From positions 9,455,001 through 9,519,000 of the forward strand of contig CM032229.1 of the NCBI GenBank assembly GCA_019009955.1: a stretch of DNA of 64,000 bases, given 5' to 3'. Both the position numbers and the translations under genes were made by a program. Below are positions 22,798-32,305 of the stretch, piece after piece (within the stretch, counting starts at the first letter, position 1; each line of letters opens with the position of its first letter). This stretch comes from Riptortus pedestris (taxonomy: Eukaryota; Arthropoda; Insecta; Hemiptera; Alydidae). The notes below the pieces were generated by a model. It was not told the origin of the DNA. It ran no database searches and saw nothing but the letters and a program-made list of their open reading frames with translations.

Positions 22798-23240
22798 TTA
22801 ATAAATGTTTGTGTAACCACGCTAAAGGTACAGCTCCAATGTTCGATTTCCCTTCTGCGAAAACTGTTAATAACGAGTTGAATTATGTCAACTTCCGATA
22901 TCATGTTTTTTTCTTTCTTTTATCAAAGTGTTAGCTGCGTTATTAGGGTTGTTGTGTTTCATGTCGCTTTGAATAAAAACTCTCTGTAAATGTTTGCCAG
23001 CGACAGAAAGCTTTTCTCTTCCCTTTGCTAATATTTGCAGGAGTGTAGCTCCAATGCTCCACGTGGAAGTACGGCCTGCAGGCAAACAGTCACGGGCTCT
23101 GTCAGTGTCAGATTGCCGTTACAAAATGCTTTATTTGGATTGCCAATATTTCGGCCAATTTGTCAATTAGATATTGACGCCTTCCGATCTCTGTATGGCA
23201 GAAACCAATCGCCCGTCTTAAAAGACACACTATATACCTG
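22798..23240. other. Unassigned moderate-GC sequence
   Basis: Less AT-rich than its surroundings. AATATTTGCAG at 23029-23040 resembles a 3' splice site, followed by an open + frame beginning ECSSNAPRGSTACRQ. No donor or domain supports an exon and the frame ends in H1. Not called as coding. Confidence 0.35.
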
Positions 23241-23364
23241 TTAGCAGATGTCTCTTAATGGAAATCTGCTATTGAGGTCGTACTCATGACGCGATTTTCG
23301 AAACATTTCTTCATATGTTCGTCGATCCTACCTAGGAGATGACGATGAAATGAGAGCCGCCGTT

Positions 23365-23432
<68 letters not shown>

Positions 23433-24143
23433 AGTGTGATTTTCGTAAAATCTGACCATTGAGAGAGGGGTTTGGAGGAGAGGATTTTCGAAAATTAAAA
23501 AAAACGAACATTACAATACGCCTGATCGAAAAAGTGCATAGAGTCAATTCTATTGAAATATAATTGTACTATAAATATTTTTATATAAATTTATTCTCTA
23601 TCTTGGATTTTAACCGAAATATTTGCATTTTCCAGTTTCCAGCATTCAGCTAACCCCCACTTCTATTCACGTTACATAAAAAATTCTATGTTATATAATA
23701 AACCACATTATTCGAAGCTTATATACCAAATATTGATTTCAAGAGACCTTTATTATACGAGATGCAAATATATTCTGTGACCCCCCCCCCTCTCTCTAGC
23801 TCTTGGACTACTAAAATTTCATTAATTTTTATAAAAATTATTTTGATTCATTATAGATTGCTGCACTAGATATAGCAAATAATTTTAAATAAAATTAATA
23901 ATTAATATTCTGATATACTTGTTTTTCTTTCCGGTGGGAGATGTCAGACCTGGTTGTTATCGGTTCAGGCGCTTCCCGTTGGGAGTTCATTAAAATTGAC
24001 TTAAAGATTTCTTATTACCGTTTGTATGATTCACTTAAAATTCACTGTGATATTGTGTTACCAGTAGGTACATTTATACATTGTTAAACTTCAAGAGGGA
24101 AATCTGCTTAGTTTACGCAGACCCTGCGTGGCGGACTTTTTTT
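23241..24143 (-). mobile_element. H1 element, complete long copy
   Basis: End B is the almost perfect palindrome TTAGCAGATGTCTCTTAATG then GAAATCTGCTA, followed by TTGAGGTCGTACTCATGACG. A long TA tract (23368-23430) and the usual internal blocks follow. End A is GGGAAATCTGCTTAGTTTAC, GCAGACCCTGCGTGGCGGAC, TTTTTTT. At about 903 bp it is longer than the copy at 15828. The extra sequence lies near 23780-24080, including a CCCCCCCCCCTCTCTCTC run, and may be a private insertion. Confidence 0.85.
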
Positions 24144-24222
24144 CTCTTAGTTACAGACCTTATGTAAAAAAGACGACGTTGAAACTGAAATTAAATGGAT
24201 AATTTGTGATAAAACAATTAGG

Positions 24223-24520
24223 AAAAATCCTTCACGCATGGGCTGCGTAAACTAAGCAGTTTTCTTTCGTGCTATTATCACCACTTAAGATATCATATCA
24301 CCACATATTCTTATACTTGTATATAAAATGACGGAAATATCTTGAATTTTCAACTTCCCCACTGCCTAACCCACTCCCTTCTATACCAGGTCCGATTTCA
24401 GCCATTACCTAAAATGATCTTTTGTGATGAATCAAACGATTAATAACTAAATACTGAGTTGGCTATCGATTAAATAAACATTTTCTAGTTAAGAACTTAA
24501 AATCTTAATTTATGACGTTA
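24223..24520 (+). mobile_element. H1 partial copy
   Basis: End A is mutated (ATCCTTCACGCATGGGCTGC, then AAACTAAGCAGTTTTC). It is followed, after a deletion, by AATGACGGAAATATCTTGAA, CAGGTCCGATTTCAGCCATT and GAGTTGGCTATCGATTAAAT. The distal end is missing. Confidence 0.65.
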
Positions 24521-24534
24521 TCATTGCAAAGATT

Positions 24535-24733
24535 ACTCTTAATCCAACTTTAGGCTACACTAATATTCTCAGAGAAGACCAGAAACGGGGGTTATAAGAG
24601 AGGTCTGAAATGATAAATCGCAATATTACGTTCCTTATTCGTTATCAGGGAAACGATCCCTGTTTATCTGAGTTAGACCGCAGGATAGATACTTTCTCCT
24701 GAGGGAATCAGGAGAAATATCCTTTCACCAGAG
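24535..24733 (+). repeat. Conserved 5' flank of tRNA-Gly module (foldback monomer piece)
   Basis: 24540-24625 contains CTAATATTCTCAGAGA and GGGGGTTATAAGAGAGGTCT, the monomer of the 20757-22736 array. Then come TTATCTGAGTTA, AGATACTTTCTCCTGAGGGA and ATCAGGAGAAATATCCTTTC, where TTCTCCTGA and TCAGGAGAA form a 9-bp stem. The same order, reversed, follows the tRNA at 54533. Confidence 0.75.
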
Positions 24734-24805
24734 GCGATGGTGGTGTAATGGTGAGCATAGTTGCCTTCCAAGCAGTTGATCCGGGTTCGATTCCCGGCCA
24801 TCGCA
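24734..24805 (+). tRNA. tRNA-Gly(TCC), copy 2
   Basis: Identical over all 72 nt to copy 1: intact acceptor, D, anticodon (TCC) and T arms, intact A and B boxes. It is followed by CTCACTTTTTTCTGGCTTAA, containing a T6 terminator. The flanks on both sides are shared with other copies. Confidence 0.96.
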
Positions 24806-25027
24806 CTCACTTTTTTCTGGCTTAAATATGAATTATATTAATTGATAGCTTCCATTGACGAATGATAGGTCAATTCAAATTATAATTATAAATTTTGCAT
24901 TATAATATAAAATAAATTAGGGCATAAACTATATTTGCATCAGGCATATAATGACAAATGACTGAGGCTGGGAAATGTAAAAATATTTTTGAAAACAAAG
25001 TCTTCCATCTGAGAAAGTAAAAAAAAA
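24806..25027 (+). repeat. Conserved 3' flank of tRNA-Gly module
   Basis: After the terminator, TTTTTTCTGGCTTAA and, about 110 bp further, TTAGGGCATAAAC recur near other copies (39955-39975; the reverse of 58420-58445; 53590-53610 in a related form). Conservation beyond the Pol III terminator argues against copying from a tRNA transcript. Confidence 0.65.
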
Positions 25028-25748
25028 CGTCCAACACACACAAACTGCGTATACTGAGCAGATTTCCCACATGTTGGAATGATACACTACTGATCTCATC
25101 TCAAGATATATTCTCTATTTCAAAAAAAAATATATATTTATATTTGGTATTTTTGTATGGAATAAGACGTTCGTTTCACAATATATTAGCTTATTTTTAA
25201 ACTCCGATGACTAAAAGTGGGGGTTTACTGAAGGCTCAAAAAAATATCTTTTGTTAATAATCAAGAAAGAGAAAAAGTGTACGTATATATAACAACATTT
25301 ACAAGATTGGCTATATATGGTTGTTCGATCAGACATTTAAAAAATCGAATTATAAAAAGCCATTATCTCGGTTAATATTAACGATAGAAAAACATATATA
25401 TAACAACATAAAATTTGTAACAATTTTTCGATACAACGTATAATCGAAATATTTTGAATTTTCATAATTCCCAACTCGAATCCCCTTCCCACTGGTCCGA
25501 TTTCAGCTATCAACGATCTTTAGTTTTTACTTAAAACGTTTAAATATCGAGTTTGGTAGTGGTCAAACCAGATTTGTGAACGCAATAAAGTCATAAAGAC
25601 AAAGATATAAATCTCCCTCTCTCTCTATATATAATATTTTGAATGGACCTCATTTTCGTCATCTACTGGTCAGGATCGATGGACATTTGTGGAATTTGAA
25701 AATCTCGTGATGAGTACGACCTCAATTGCTGATTCCCTTAGGGAAATA
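25028..25748 (+). mobile_element. H1 element, nearly complete
   Basis: End A is diverged (GTCCAACACACACAAACTGC, then TGAGCAGATTTCCCACATG). The internal blocks are present, with a duplicated GTTAATATTAACGATAGAAA segment, then a CT/TA simple repeat near 25614-25633. End B is CTCGTGATGAGTACGACCTC then TTGCTGATTCCCTTAGGGAA. The terminal CTAA has decayed. Confidence 0.8.
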
Positions 25749-25929
25749 CTATACAAACATCATTCGAACTCCAATTTGTTTAACGAACGAAACCAGGCAC
25801 CTTAGCTTGTTTTTGACTTATACACACACATAGAATCTAACTTAACAAATAAATACACAAATAAACGTATTGATCGTGGCCAAAAGAGTAAAAAAAAATG
25901 TTCTTGAAATAAAACGGAGAAGTAGATAG

Positions 25930-26490
25930 ACCTCCAGGTGAATACAATTTCTTTCCAAGAGCTGTTTTTGTGCTGTATCAAGCAACGAGCGACGAATAAG
26001 AGTGTAGATTTGCAATTCCTTCCAAAAGGATCGGGTTCGTTAGGCGAAACACTTTCAAGTCCTGTTCAATTTCTCCAGAAGATGAAAGGGAACACGTGTA
26101 GAGAGGCTTATCGTGCGTGGAAATCCGACACTCCTTAACGCGATGCAAAGGGAAACGACGCAGGAGAGAAAATAAAAACAAGGACCTTTAGGAAAAGAGT
26201 AAAACTGTTTATCCTAATGGCGTTTGGAGGCATTGTCTCTGCTCGGGTTTCAGCCGATCCTTGGAGTGCTTCACCGGGATACCTATCCCGAGATTGCTAT
26301 CATCCCGACTTCAGGTGGAATTATTCAAAGCGTACCTACCGAACTTAGGGCCATTACGATTCACAGGATGCCTCTTTTAAGGGACAACGTTTTCTTCAGG
26401 GAATTCGGCCTGGGCTTAGTGGATTTAGACTTCTATTCCTTATATGAGGGTAATTTCTCAGAGAAAGATGTCCTGCGTTGAGCCTCTCAA
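25930..26490 (+). other. Unassigned GC-richer block with overlapping open frames
   Basis: This block is clearly less AT-rich than the surrounding intron. The 85-codon frame 26224-26481 begins MEALSLLGFQPILGVLHRD and ends FSEKDVLR; a second frame (25938-26138) overlaps an opposite-strand frame. I recognise no domain. It could be an unknown transposon fragment, a processed pseudogene or an unrecognised exon; I infer nothing about function. Confidence 0.3.
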
Positions 26491-26594
26491 GTGGCATTAT
26501 GTACTCATTTAAAAACTACGAATAACTACTATAAACATTTGCGAACTTCAAATTTTTGTGCCCATGGATTTGACACCGTTAGCATCTACTCTAT

Positions 26595-26716
26595 TTAGCA
26601 GATATCTCTTAAAGGAAATCACCTATTCAGATTGTGTTCATGACGCGATTTTCGAAACATTTCCTCAAATGTCAACAATCCTAGCTAGGAGATGACGAAA
26701 ACGAGGCCTGATAAAA

Positions 26717-26757
<41 letters not shown>

Positions 26758-27200
26758 ATAAAGAGTTAGAACCGCCAATATAAATACTACTGTTGACTGT
26801 TGTACTCAACGATCAGCCAGTGACGACGGTTTCCACCGAATGGTATGACAACAGCATATATATATATACTTGTCTGTTATCACTCTAGTGGTCGCAACTT
26901 TTGTTTTTAAGTTTTCAAACTCGATATTTAATGTTTCATGTAAAATTAAGAAAAATTGAAAAGAACCAATCGTTTTGCAATTTTAGTGGTCTGTATATAT
27001 TGTCATATATTGTTTTCCTTAACTTTGTTATTATCTGAGATATTAGCATTCTTTTAGTTTTCATCCTTCATTAAACCCCCACTCCTACCCATGTCATATT
27101 AGCAAAAAGTTGTTGTTAATAATAAGTAAAATTATTGAAGGCTTAAATAAGTAGTAAATATTGTCTCGTCGAACTTTTACTGTGTGCGATATACGCAAAT
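26595..27200 (-). mobile_element. H1 element, minus, with small insertion
   Basis: End B is TTAGCAGATATCTCTTAAAG then GAAATCACCTATTC. A TA tract lies at 26719-26753. About 110 bp of foreign sequence (26757-26860, including CAGTGACGACGGTTTCCACC) follows, then H1 resumes at a second TA patch with GTCTGTTATCACTCTAGTGG and continues to TTAAACCCCCACTCCTACCC. End A is missing. Confidence 0.78.
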
Positions 27201-27365
27201 ATAAGTAACATTTATGATTTCCAGTCTTGACTAAGCCAATTAAATTGAGTTAAGACGTACTAAACTTAAATACACTAGACAACAAGAAATAAAACATTAT
27301 ATAAAAAAAAAAAAATATTGACAAACTTTATTACAGTATTAGAAATCTATTACTTTTAAGAACAT

Positions 27366-27610
27366 GGGGTGCCGGTGGCCGTGTGGGTTAAGGCGTTGGT
27401 ACATCTACCTCTAACGTAATCAAGCTGAAGGTAAAAATAGGGTCAATAGGCAGGTTCGATTCCCATCAAGGTAATGGGGCACGTCAGTCTACTAGAGACA
27501 ACTCATTCCAGGTCCTCCTTGGATAACGGGGGTTGTACATCGAGTTGATCACTCACTACGTAAAAACTCTGATGACGGCAGGGGGTTAAGGATCATAAAG
27601 GTCCGAAAAA
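27366..27610 (+). repeat. SINE2 copy with tRNA-like head
   Basis: The 5' part, GGTGCCGGTGGCCGTGTGGG then TTAAGGCGTTGGTACATC, has an A-box-like arrangement, and CAGGTTCGATTCCCATC is a good Pol III B box. The core follows (GACAACTCATTCCAGGTCCT, CCTTGGATAACGGGGGTTGT, AAAAACTCTGATGACGGC), ending AAAGGTCCGAAAAAAA. This is the cleanest tRNA-derived head of the family. Confidence 0.8.
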
Positions 27611-28505
27611 AATTATGAACATTTTCATGTTAAAAATCTCTAAAATGCCTTACATGAAAATAAAAATCAGGTCATTTCGTGATAACTGCAACAACTAAGA
27701 ATACACCCGCGTCCTAACGTTAGTGGAAGATGACAATCAGATGGTGTCATCTCAAATTGTATAAATTTTAATTTATTTATATAAATTTGATTTGCTCGTT
27801 GAAGAGTGACTGGTGATACTCGTAAAGTTCATGAGAACAACCACAATACAAACATCAGCCTGAAATATGGCTGCCCCTTATAGCATTTTTTAAAAATACA
27901 TTCCTTTTCCAAATTCAACTTTTATATTCGCGTTCTATATATAATCTAAGCAAGATTAAAGTTTATATGAGACAATAAATATAAGATAGGGGCCAAGTCC
28001 GTCCCCCGCTCCGAATCTAAAGAGAGAGAATTTCTTGTCTTTCCAAAGCCTTGGGCTTAACTTAAAGATTTATAGCCGAAATGAATGTAAAATACTTGGA
28101 ACATTTAAAGCCGAGGGGGGGGGGGGCTCTTAGACCCATTTATTGGAGACCCCCCCCTTCTTATGGAATAAAATTCAATAAAAAACTTTCACTCCCCCGC
28201 CCCCATCACTTTCCCCAAAGAGCTCCAATTCTGTTCCTCTCTTGGAATATTAATAGAAAAATTTGCAGCTAGATGGAGAGCTTTCTTTAGGGACTACTTG
28301 AAAAGCTCCGACATTACTATTTATGGCGTGTTAACCAATAAATACTTTCCGCCCAATCCCTCAAATTATATTCGTATACTTAACAAAATAACTCCATTAT
28401 TTACTGCATTAATAATAGTAATGATCGTTCGACAGAATAAAGTAATAACAGCAGAATTATTGTTATTGAACACAAGCTGTGTCAACAACATGAGAAAGAA
28501 GAGCC
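27611..28505. other. AT-rich intronic sequence with homopolymer G/C runs
   Basis: Nothing coding. G and C runs lie at 28115-28126 and 28151-28158. The 63- and 70-codon frames here lack motifs. Part of 28180-28210 may be H1-derived, but this is too weak to call. Confidence 0.5.
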
Positions 28506-28925
28506 CGTGACGCAGGGGCTGCGTAAACTAAGCAGATTACACACGTGACGTTAAACAATAAGTTTAATATTAAATATTATTATTATTATTTATTAACGTC
28601 CACGTTTTGCAACTTAGACTAATTGGGACGGGTTATCTACAGGTTACCACCCTTTTCTAGCCAGGGTGGGATTTTAGGACGTTCTTTAATGAATTTCGTC
28701 ACTAAATAATTTCCTTTGCCCAGGCAAGAATTGAACTCGCCACTCTAGGTTTACCATGTGAGATGAAGGTCAACGCTTTAGCTCGCATGGCTAACCTGAG
28801 CCCCATAACGTTAAATATACATACTGAAAGACTTAGCACAACCGTGAATATTAAGTGATCAAATAAGTGAATATTAAGTGAGAAATCTTTCAGTCGATTT
28901 ACATTTTGAAAATCTCTACAAGCGT
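28506..28925 (+). mobile_element. H1 end-A copy split by a SINE1
   Basis: End A is CCCGTGACGCAGGGGCTGCG then AAACTAAGCAGATTACACAC at 28506-28548. A full SINE1 (28571-28803) interrupts it. Sequence resumes with GAGAAATCTTTCAGTCGATT, also present in the H1 copy at 43709 (43825-43845), showing that the interruption lies inside H1. Confidence 0.7.
28571..28803 (-). repeat. SINE1, full-length tRNA-derived copy
   Basis: On minus it starts GGGGCTCAGGTTAGCCATG, with A box in TAGCCATGCGAGCTAAAGCG and B box in GAGTTCAATTCTTGCC (consensus GAGTTCAATTCCCGCC). Then come the body ATTCATTAAAGAACG, CCACCCTGGCTAGAAAAGGG, GATAACCCGTCCCAATTAG and a tail TTAATAAATAATAATAATA. A tRNA-like promoter, unrelated body and AAT-rich tail define a SINE. 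At about 233 bp it is the best reference copy here. Confidence 0.88.
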
Positions 28926-28934
28926 CTGAATTGT

Positions 28935-29291
28935 AAAAAAAAAAAAAAAAAAAAAGAGGTCATCCAACATCTGAAAGCTGAAAGATAGAAATATTCTTGA
29001 CCGGAGGAAGAAACAATTACAAAAATATATCTGAATATATTATGTTGATTTTATTGAAAACTATTTAATATATTTAGTCCTGTAATTTATAATGAACCAA
29101 CATAATTGTTATCTCAATTTTAGTAAGCAAAGAAAATGGGTGGGGACATTAGAACGTATTTGCTATCTAGAAACGGTTTGTTGAACACAATAGTTGGTAT
29201 TTCAGCTTGAAATAACCGGTTCATGATATGTTGGCTTATTCATGACGCGCAATGACAAACAAGGGATTTGTTGCAACCTGCAAATTGAAAA
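28935..29291. other. AT-rich intronic sequence
   Basis: An A21-type homopolymer at 28936-28956 is followed by AT-rich sequence without a recognised feature. Confidence 0.55.
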
Positions 29292-30216
29292 AGTCCGTCA
29301 CGCAGGGGCTGCGTAACTAAGCAGATTTCCCACGTGAAGTTTTACAATAGAGAAATCCGCCTAATAACAACAGTAGTAGTAAAGAATATCTAAACCCATT
29401 CACGAGGTACGAATAGTTACCGAAACGGCCCACACTAGCTCTCGGCGAAGAGTCCCGAACATAGCCGACTCCTGCCGACCACACGCATCCATACAAATAC
29501 AAATATCTCGGTTAATATTCAAGATACAGAATAAATGTATAGATCAATATTTACAGTACATTTAATTTGCAATAAGATTGATTCTATACAATTTTTCGAT
29601 CCGACGCATAATAACGGAGATATTTTGAATTTTCAAAAACTCCCCTCCTCTAAACCCCCCCTTCTCCTAGTCCAATTTCAGCCATTAACAAACTTGATCT
29701 TTCTTTTTACGTAAAACGCTTAAATATCAAAATAAATTAAATGATCAAACAAAAATTGCGACCGCTAGAGCGTTAACAGACAAATATATATATAATTTTG
29801 AACGGACCTCATTTTCGTCATCTCCTGGGTAGGATCGATGGACATTTGAGGAAATTTTTCAAAACTCGCGTCATGAGTACGACCTCAATAGCTGATTTCT
29901 CTTAAGGATAAAGATAAAGGATGTAAATAACTATATTTATAGATAATTTAATTTGCGATAAATTTATTATGTTCAATTTTTCGATCCAACTTAAAGTAAT
30001 TTATTTCGAATGTTTGAAATTCCCCTAACTCTAAACCCTCCCCTCCCAGTGATCCGATTTCTGCCATTAACGAACTCGAACTTTCTTTTTACATAAAACG
30101 ATTAAATATAGATTCGTTATCTCCTGGATGGGATCGAAGCACATTTGAAGATTTTTCGAAAATCGCATCAAGAATACGACCACAAAGCTGATCTTCCTTA
30201 AGAGAAACCTGTTAAA
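29292..30216 (+). mobile_element. H1 head-to-tail pair
   Basis: A complete-looking copy runs from GTCCGTCACGCAGGGGCTGC (29293) through AATATTCAAGATACAGAATA, TAACGGAGATATTTTGAATT, GCGACCGCTAGAGCGTTAAC, a very short TA tract and GCTGATTTCTCTTAAGG (about 29910). It is followed directly by a second partial copy (29911-30216), which repeats the middle and end B (AAGCTGATCTTCCTTAAGAG, AAACCTGTTAA) but lacks end A and the microsatellite. Rolling-circle elements often yield such tandem joints. Confidence 0.82.
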
Positions 30217-30269
30217 AATGAAATCTCCGTTCAGAAATTAGCTGTCCAGTAAACTGAGACTAAGAAGAG

Positions 30270-30439
30270 AAAATTTTGGAATCTTTTATACACGTTATTT
30301 ATAAAATATATGTTATTGTTATTTAGTACTCAAATTATCTATGTGAGTTAAGGTGTTAGTTAACTCACATCGATAATTTGAGTTCTAAATAACAATAACA
30401 GATATTTTATAAATAACGTTTATAAAAGATTCAAAAAAT
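30270..30439. repeat. 160-bp near-perfect palindrome (foldback MITE candidate)
   Basis: Arms at 30281-30350 and 30361-30430 are reverse complements with few mismatches: ATCTTTTATACACGTTATTT against AAATAACGTTTATAAAAGAT at the outer ends, and CTATGTGAGTTA against TAACTCACATCG inside. The spacer is only 10 nt. No terminal duplication is obvious. Confidence 0.9.
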
Positions 30440-31237
30440 TTCTAAATTGTAATTATAGAGAAAAGTAACCCTTTGATGAGTACAAACACTGCTCGAAACG
30501 CTTTGGGGATAAACAAAATTGGGAAATCTGATAAAAGTTGTTTTCAACGAAGAAATGTTGTTGTTTTGGCATAGAATGGGTAATCATTCAAACAATTTAA
30601 GAAGAGGGTCATCTCTAGATAAGAATATTTTATATAAAATAAATATAAGGACTTTAACAAGAGGAATCAACAGTTTTTTCATTCAATAAAATCGTGAGCT
30701 ATTTAGTTTATATCGAGGAAAACAATTTGTATATTTTTCTTGTATTGCAAATAATTAAATTTTTTAAAAAATGTGTAAAGAGTGAGTGTTATGGAGATTG
30801 GGGGATGAAAAATTCCCTTCTTCAACAGCACACATCCACAATCGCCAATTTATCTCAGTTTCAGTAAATCTAAAAAAGGGAAGGTATAAAAAATGACAAG
30901 ATAAAAAATTTGAGGAAAAAAATGGGGCAGGTGGTAGTTTTTATAAATCTGGCTGATAGAGAGCTTGCACAGGTGGTATGAGAGCCCTATCTAGATAACC
31001 GCTATCACTGTTTCAATCACTGATATCAATGGCAATCAATACTCCAAACTTCCTTCGGCCCGCTCAGGATGGCTTCCAACTGGAAAGGTTTATATCAGCT
31101 GGGTCAGTAGGATTACACCTCAAATAGGATACGCCGATGATGTCATCCTACCATTTATTCTTTATTTTCTACTAAAAAGAAGCCTACAGACCGGAATAAC
31201 AATTTAAGCGCATGAGAAGTTTCTTTTCTTTTCATAA
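30440..31237. other. AT-rich intronic sequence
   Basis: 30480-30520 (AACACTGCTCGAAACGCTTT) resembles the sequence after Penelope-like ORFs. 30990-31150 is moderate-GC and may be a repeat I cannot name. No gene is supported. Confidence 0.45.
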
Positions 31238-31417
31238 CATAAATTTAATTTTGACGAGGTAGACATTTTAGATAATGACGAAAACGTATTGAAGCGGAAG
31301 ATAAAAGAAAATATTCACATTATTAAAAATAAACCATATGTTGTGGACAACAACACTGTGATAAGAAATTTACATGGTATATTTATCAGATATTTAAATA
31401 AACAATCAACAAGTTGA
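31238..31417 (+). pseudogene. Penelope-like GIY-YIG C-terminal fragment
   Basis: A 59-codon open stretch reads HKFNFDEVDILDNDENVLKR, then KIKENIHIIKNKPYVVDNNT, ending at TGA 31415-31417. It matches the known layout at the end of Penelope-like endonuclease domains (H.F.(F/I)...ILD.E...(K)R.I.E..HI). The fragment has no start or upstream domain. Confidence 0.7.
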
Positions 31418-31429
31418 TTTGATGTAGCT

Positions 31430-31960
31430 GTGCTTCTTCTGAAATCGATTTTCCAAATCCCAAGACTTATTTTTCTTGTTCACAATTATTGTTTGTTTTG
31501 ATAACGTAGCTATTTTCTTTTACCTTCCGTTTGTTACGTTTTTCTCGTTATCTACTATTTCTACCTTGTCAAAATTAAATTTATGTTTAAATGCCAAAGA
31601 ACGGTTGGCCAAGGATATTCTATTTTCTAAATTAATGACAGTCTGCAACGATGTTTCAATATTTTCTTTGAGACTCACGTAGATAGAATTTGTCACATGC
31701 AGAACAATTTATGTACTTAACATTGCAATTTGTTTCCTTGGCTTTTAGTTTATCATTTAAACGGCTGAAACGTTTACTGATTTTATCCCCATATGTCCAG
31801 GCTATTGATCCAACGTCCTGACATATTTTCTTAATGTGCTTTGTTATTGCTGGTTTACTTTTGAAAGGAATAAACGTCTTTAGTTGGTCGTTTATTTCGT
31901 ATTTTTGTGGACTTTCATATGAAATGCTGGCCTTGTTGGTATAAATGCTTGTTTATCACT
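31430..31960 (-). pseudogene. Penelope-like element fragment, opposite strand
   Basis: Read on minus from about 31960: TFIPFKSKPAITKHIKKICQ, then CNVKYINCSACDKFYLRESQ (position of the GIY-YIG core, with YL in place of YIG) and, after a frameshift, HKFNFDKVEIVDNEKN. It is a diverged relative of the fragment at 31238, in inverted orientation with tails facing. Several frameshifts make it a pseudogene. Confidence 0.65.
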
Positions 31961-32065
31961 ATTTTTTAACTTGTCGATGCTGGGCGGTTCATTGTTCTTG
32001 GGTGGAGAAAAAAAAAATCCTCAATCTTCAACTGTGTGAGCTTTCGTTTTTTTTTTTTTAATTTG

Positions 32066-32185
32066 GGTCATTAACGTCCACTTTTTGCAACTAAGGCTAA
32101 TTGGGATGTGTTATCTATAGTTTACCACCATTTTCTAGCCAGTGTGGGACTAAGGATTTTATCTAATGAATTCCATCACTAAAAT
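32066..32185 (-). repeat. SINE1 3' fragment
   Basis: CATTAACGTCCACTTTTTGC, CTAGCCAGTGTGGGACTAAG and ATTTTATCTAATGAATTCCA are body sequence in minus orientation, preceded by a T-rich tail region. Head missing. Confidence 0.85.
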
Positions 32186-32224
32186 AAAACAATAGTGTAA
32201 TATTCTGAGTTGGTATTCTGGCAG

Positions 32225-32305
32225 GTGGAAGTGACTTCTAATATTATGTAATATTATGACTTCTAATATTATGTAATATGACTTCTAATATTATGTAATA
32301 TTATT
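32225..32305. repeat. Short tandem repeat, unit about 22-28 bp
   Basis: Three copies of GACTTCTAATATTATGTAAT joined by ATATTAT-type linkers. The array starts beside CTGGCAGGTGGAAGTGACTT, the reverse of a motif in the foldback family at 37624 and 50200, so it may have grown from the end of such an element. Confidence 0.9.

Noticed and set aside
23029..23245. Possible exon after an AATATTTGCAG acceptor
   Set aside because: No donor, no domain, and phase cannot join the CUB exons, which already join each other without it.
26978..27060. Autonomous transposase or Rep/helicase gene for H1
   Set aside because: No frame in any H1 copy in this window shows such motifs; the copies are non-coding.
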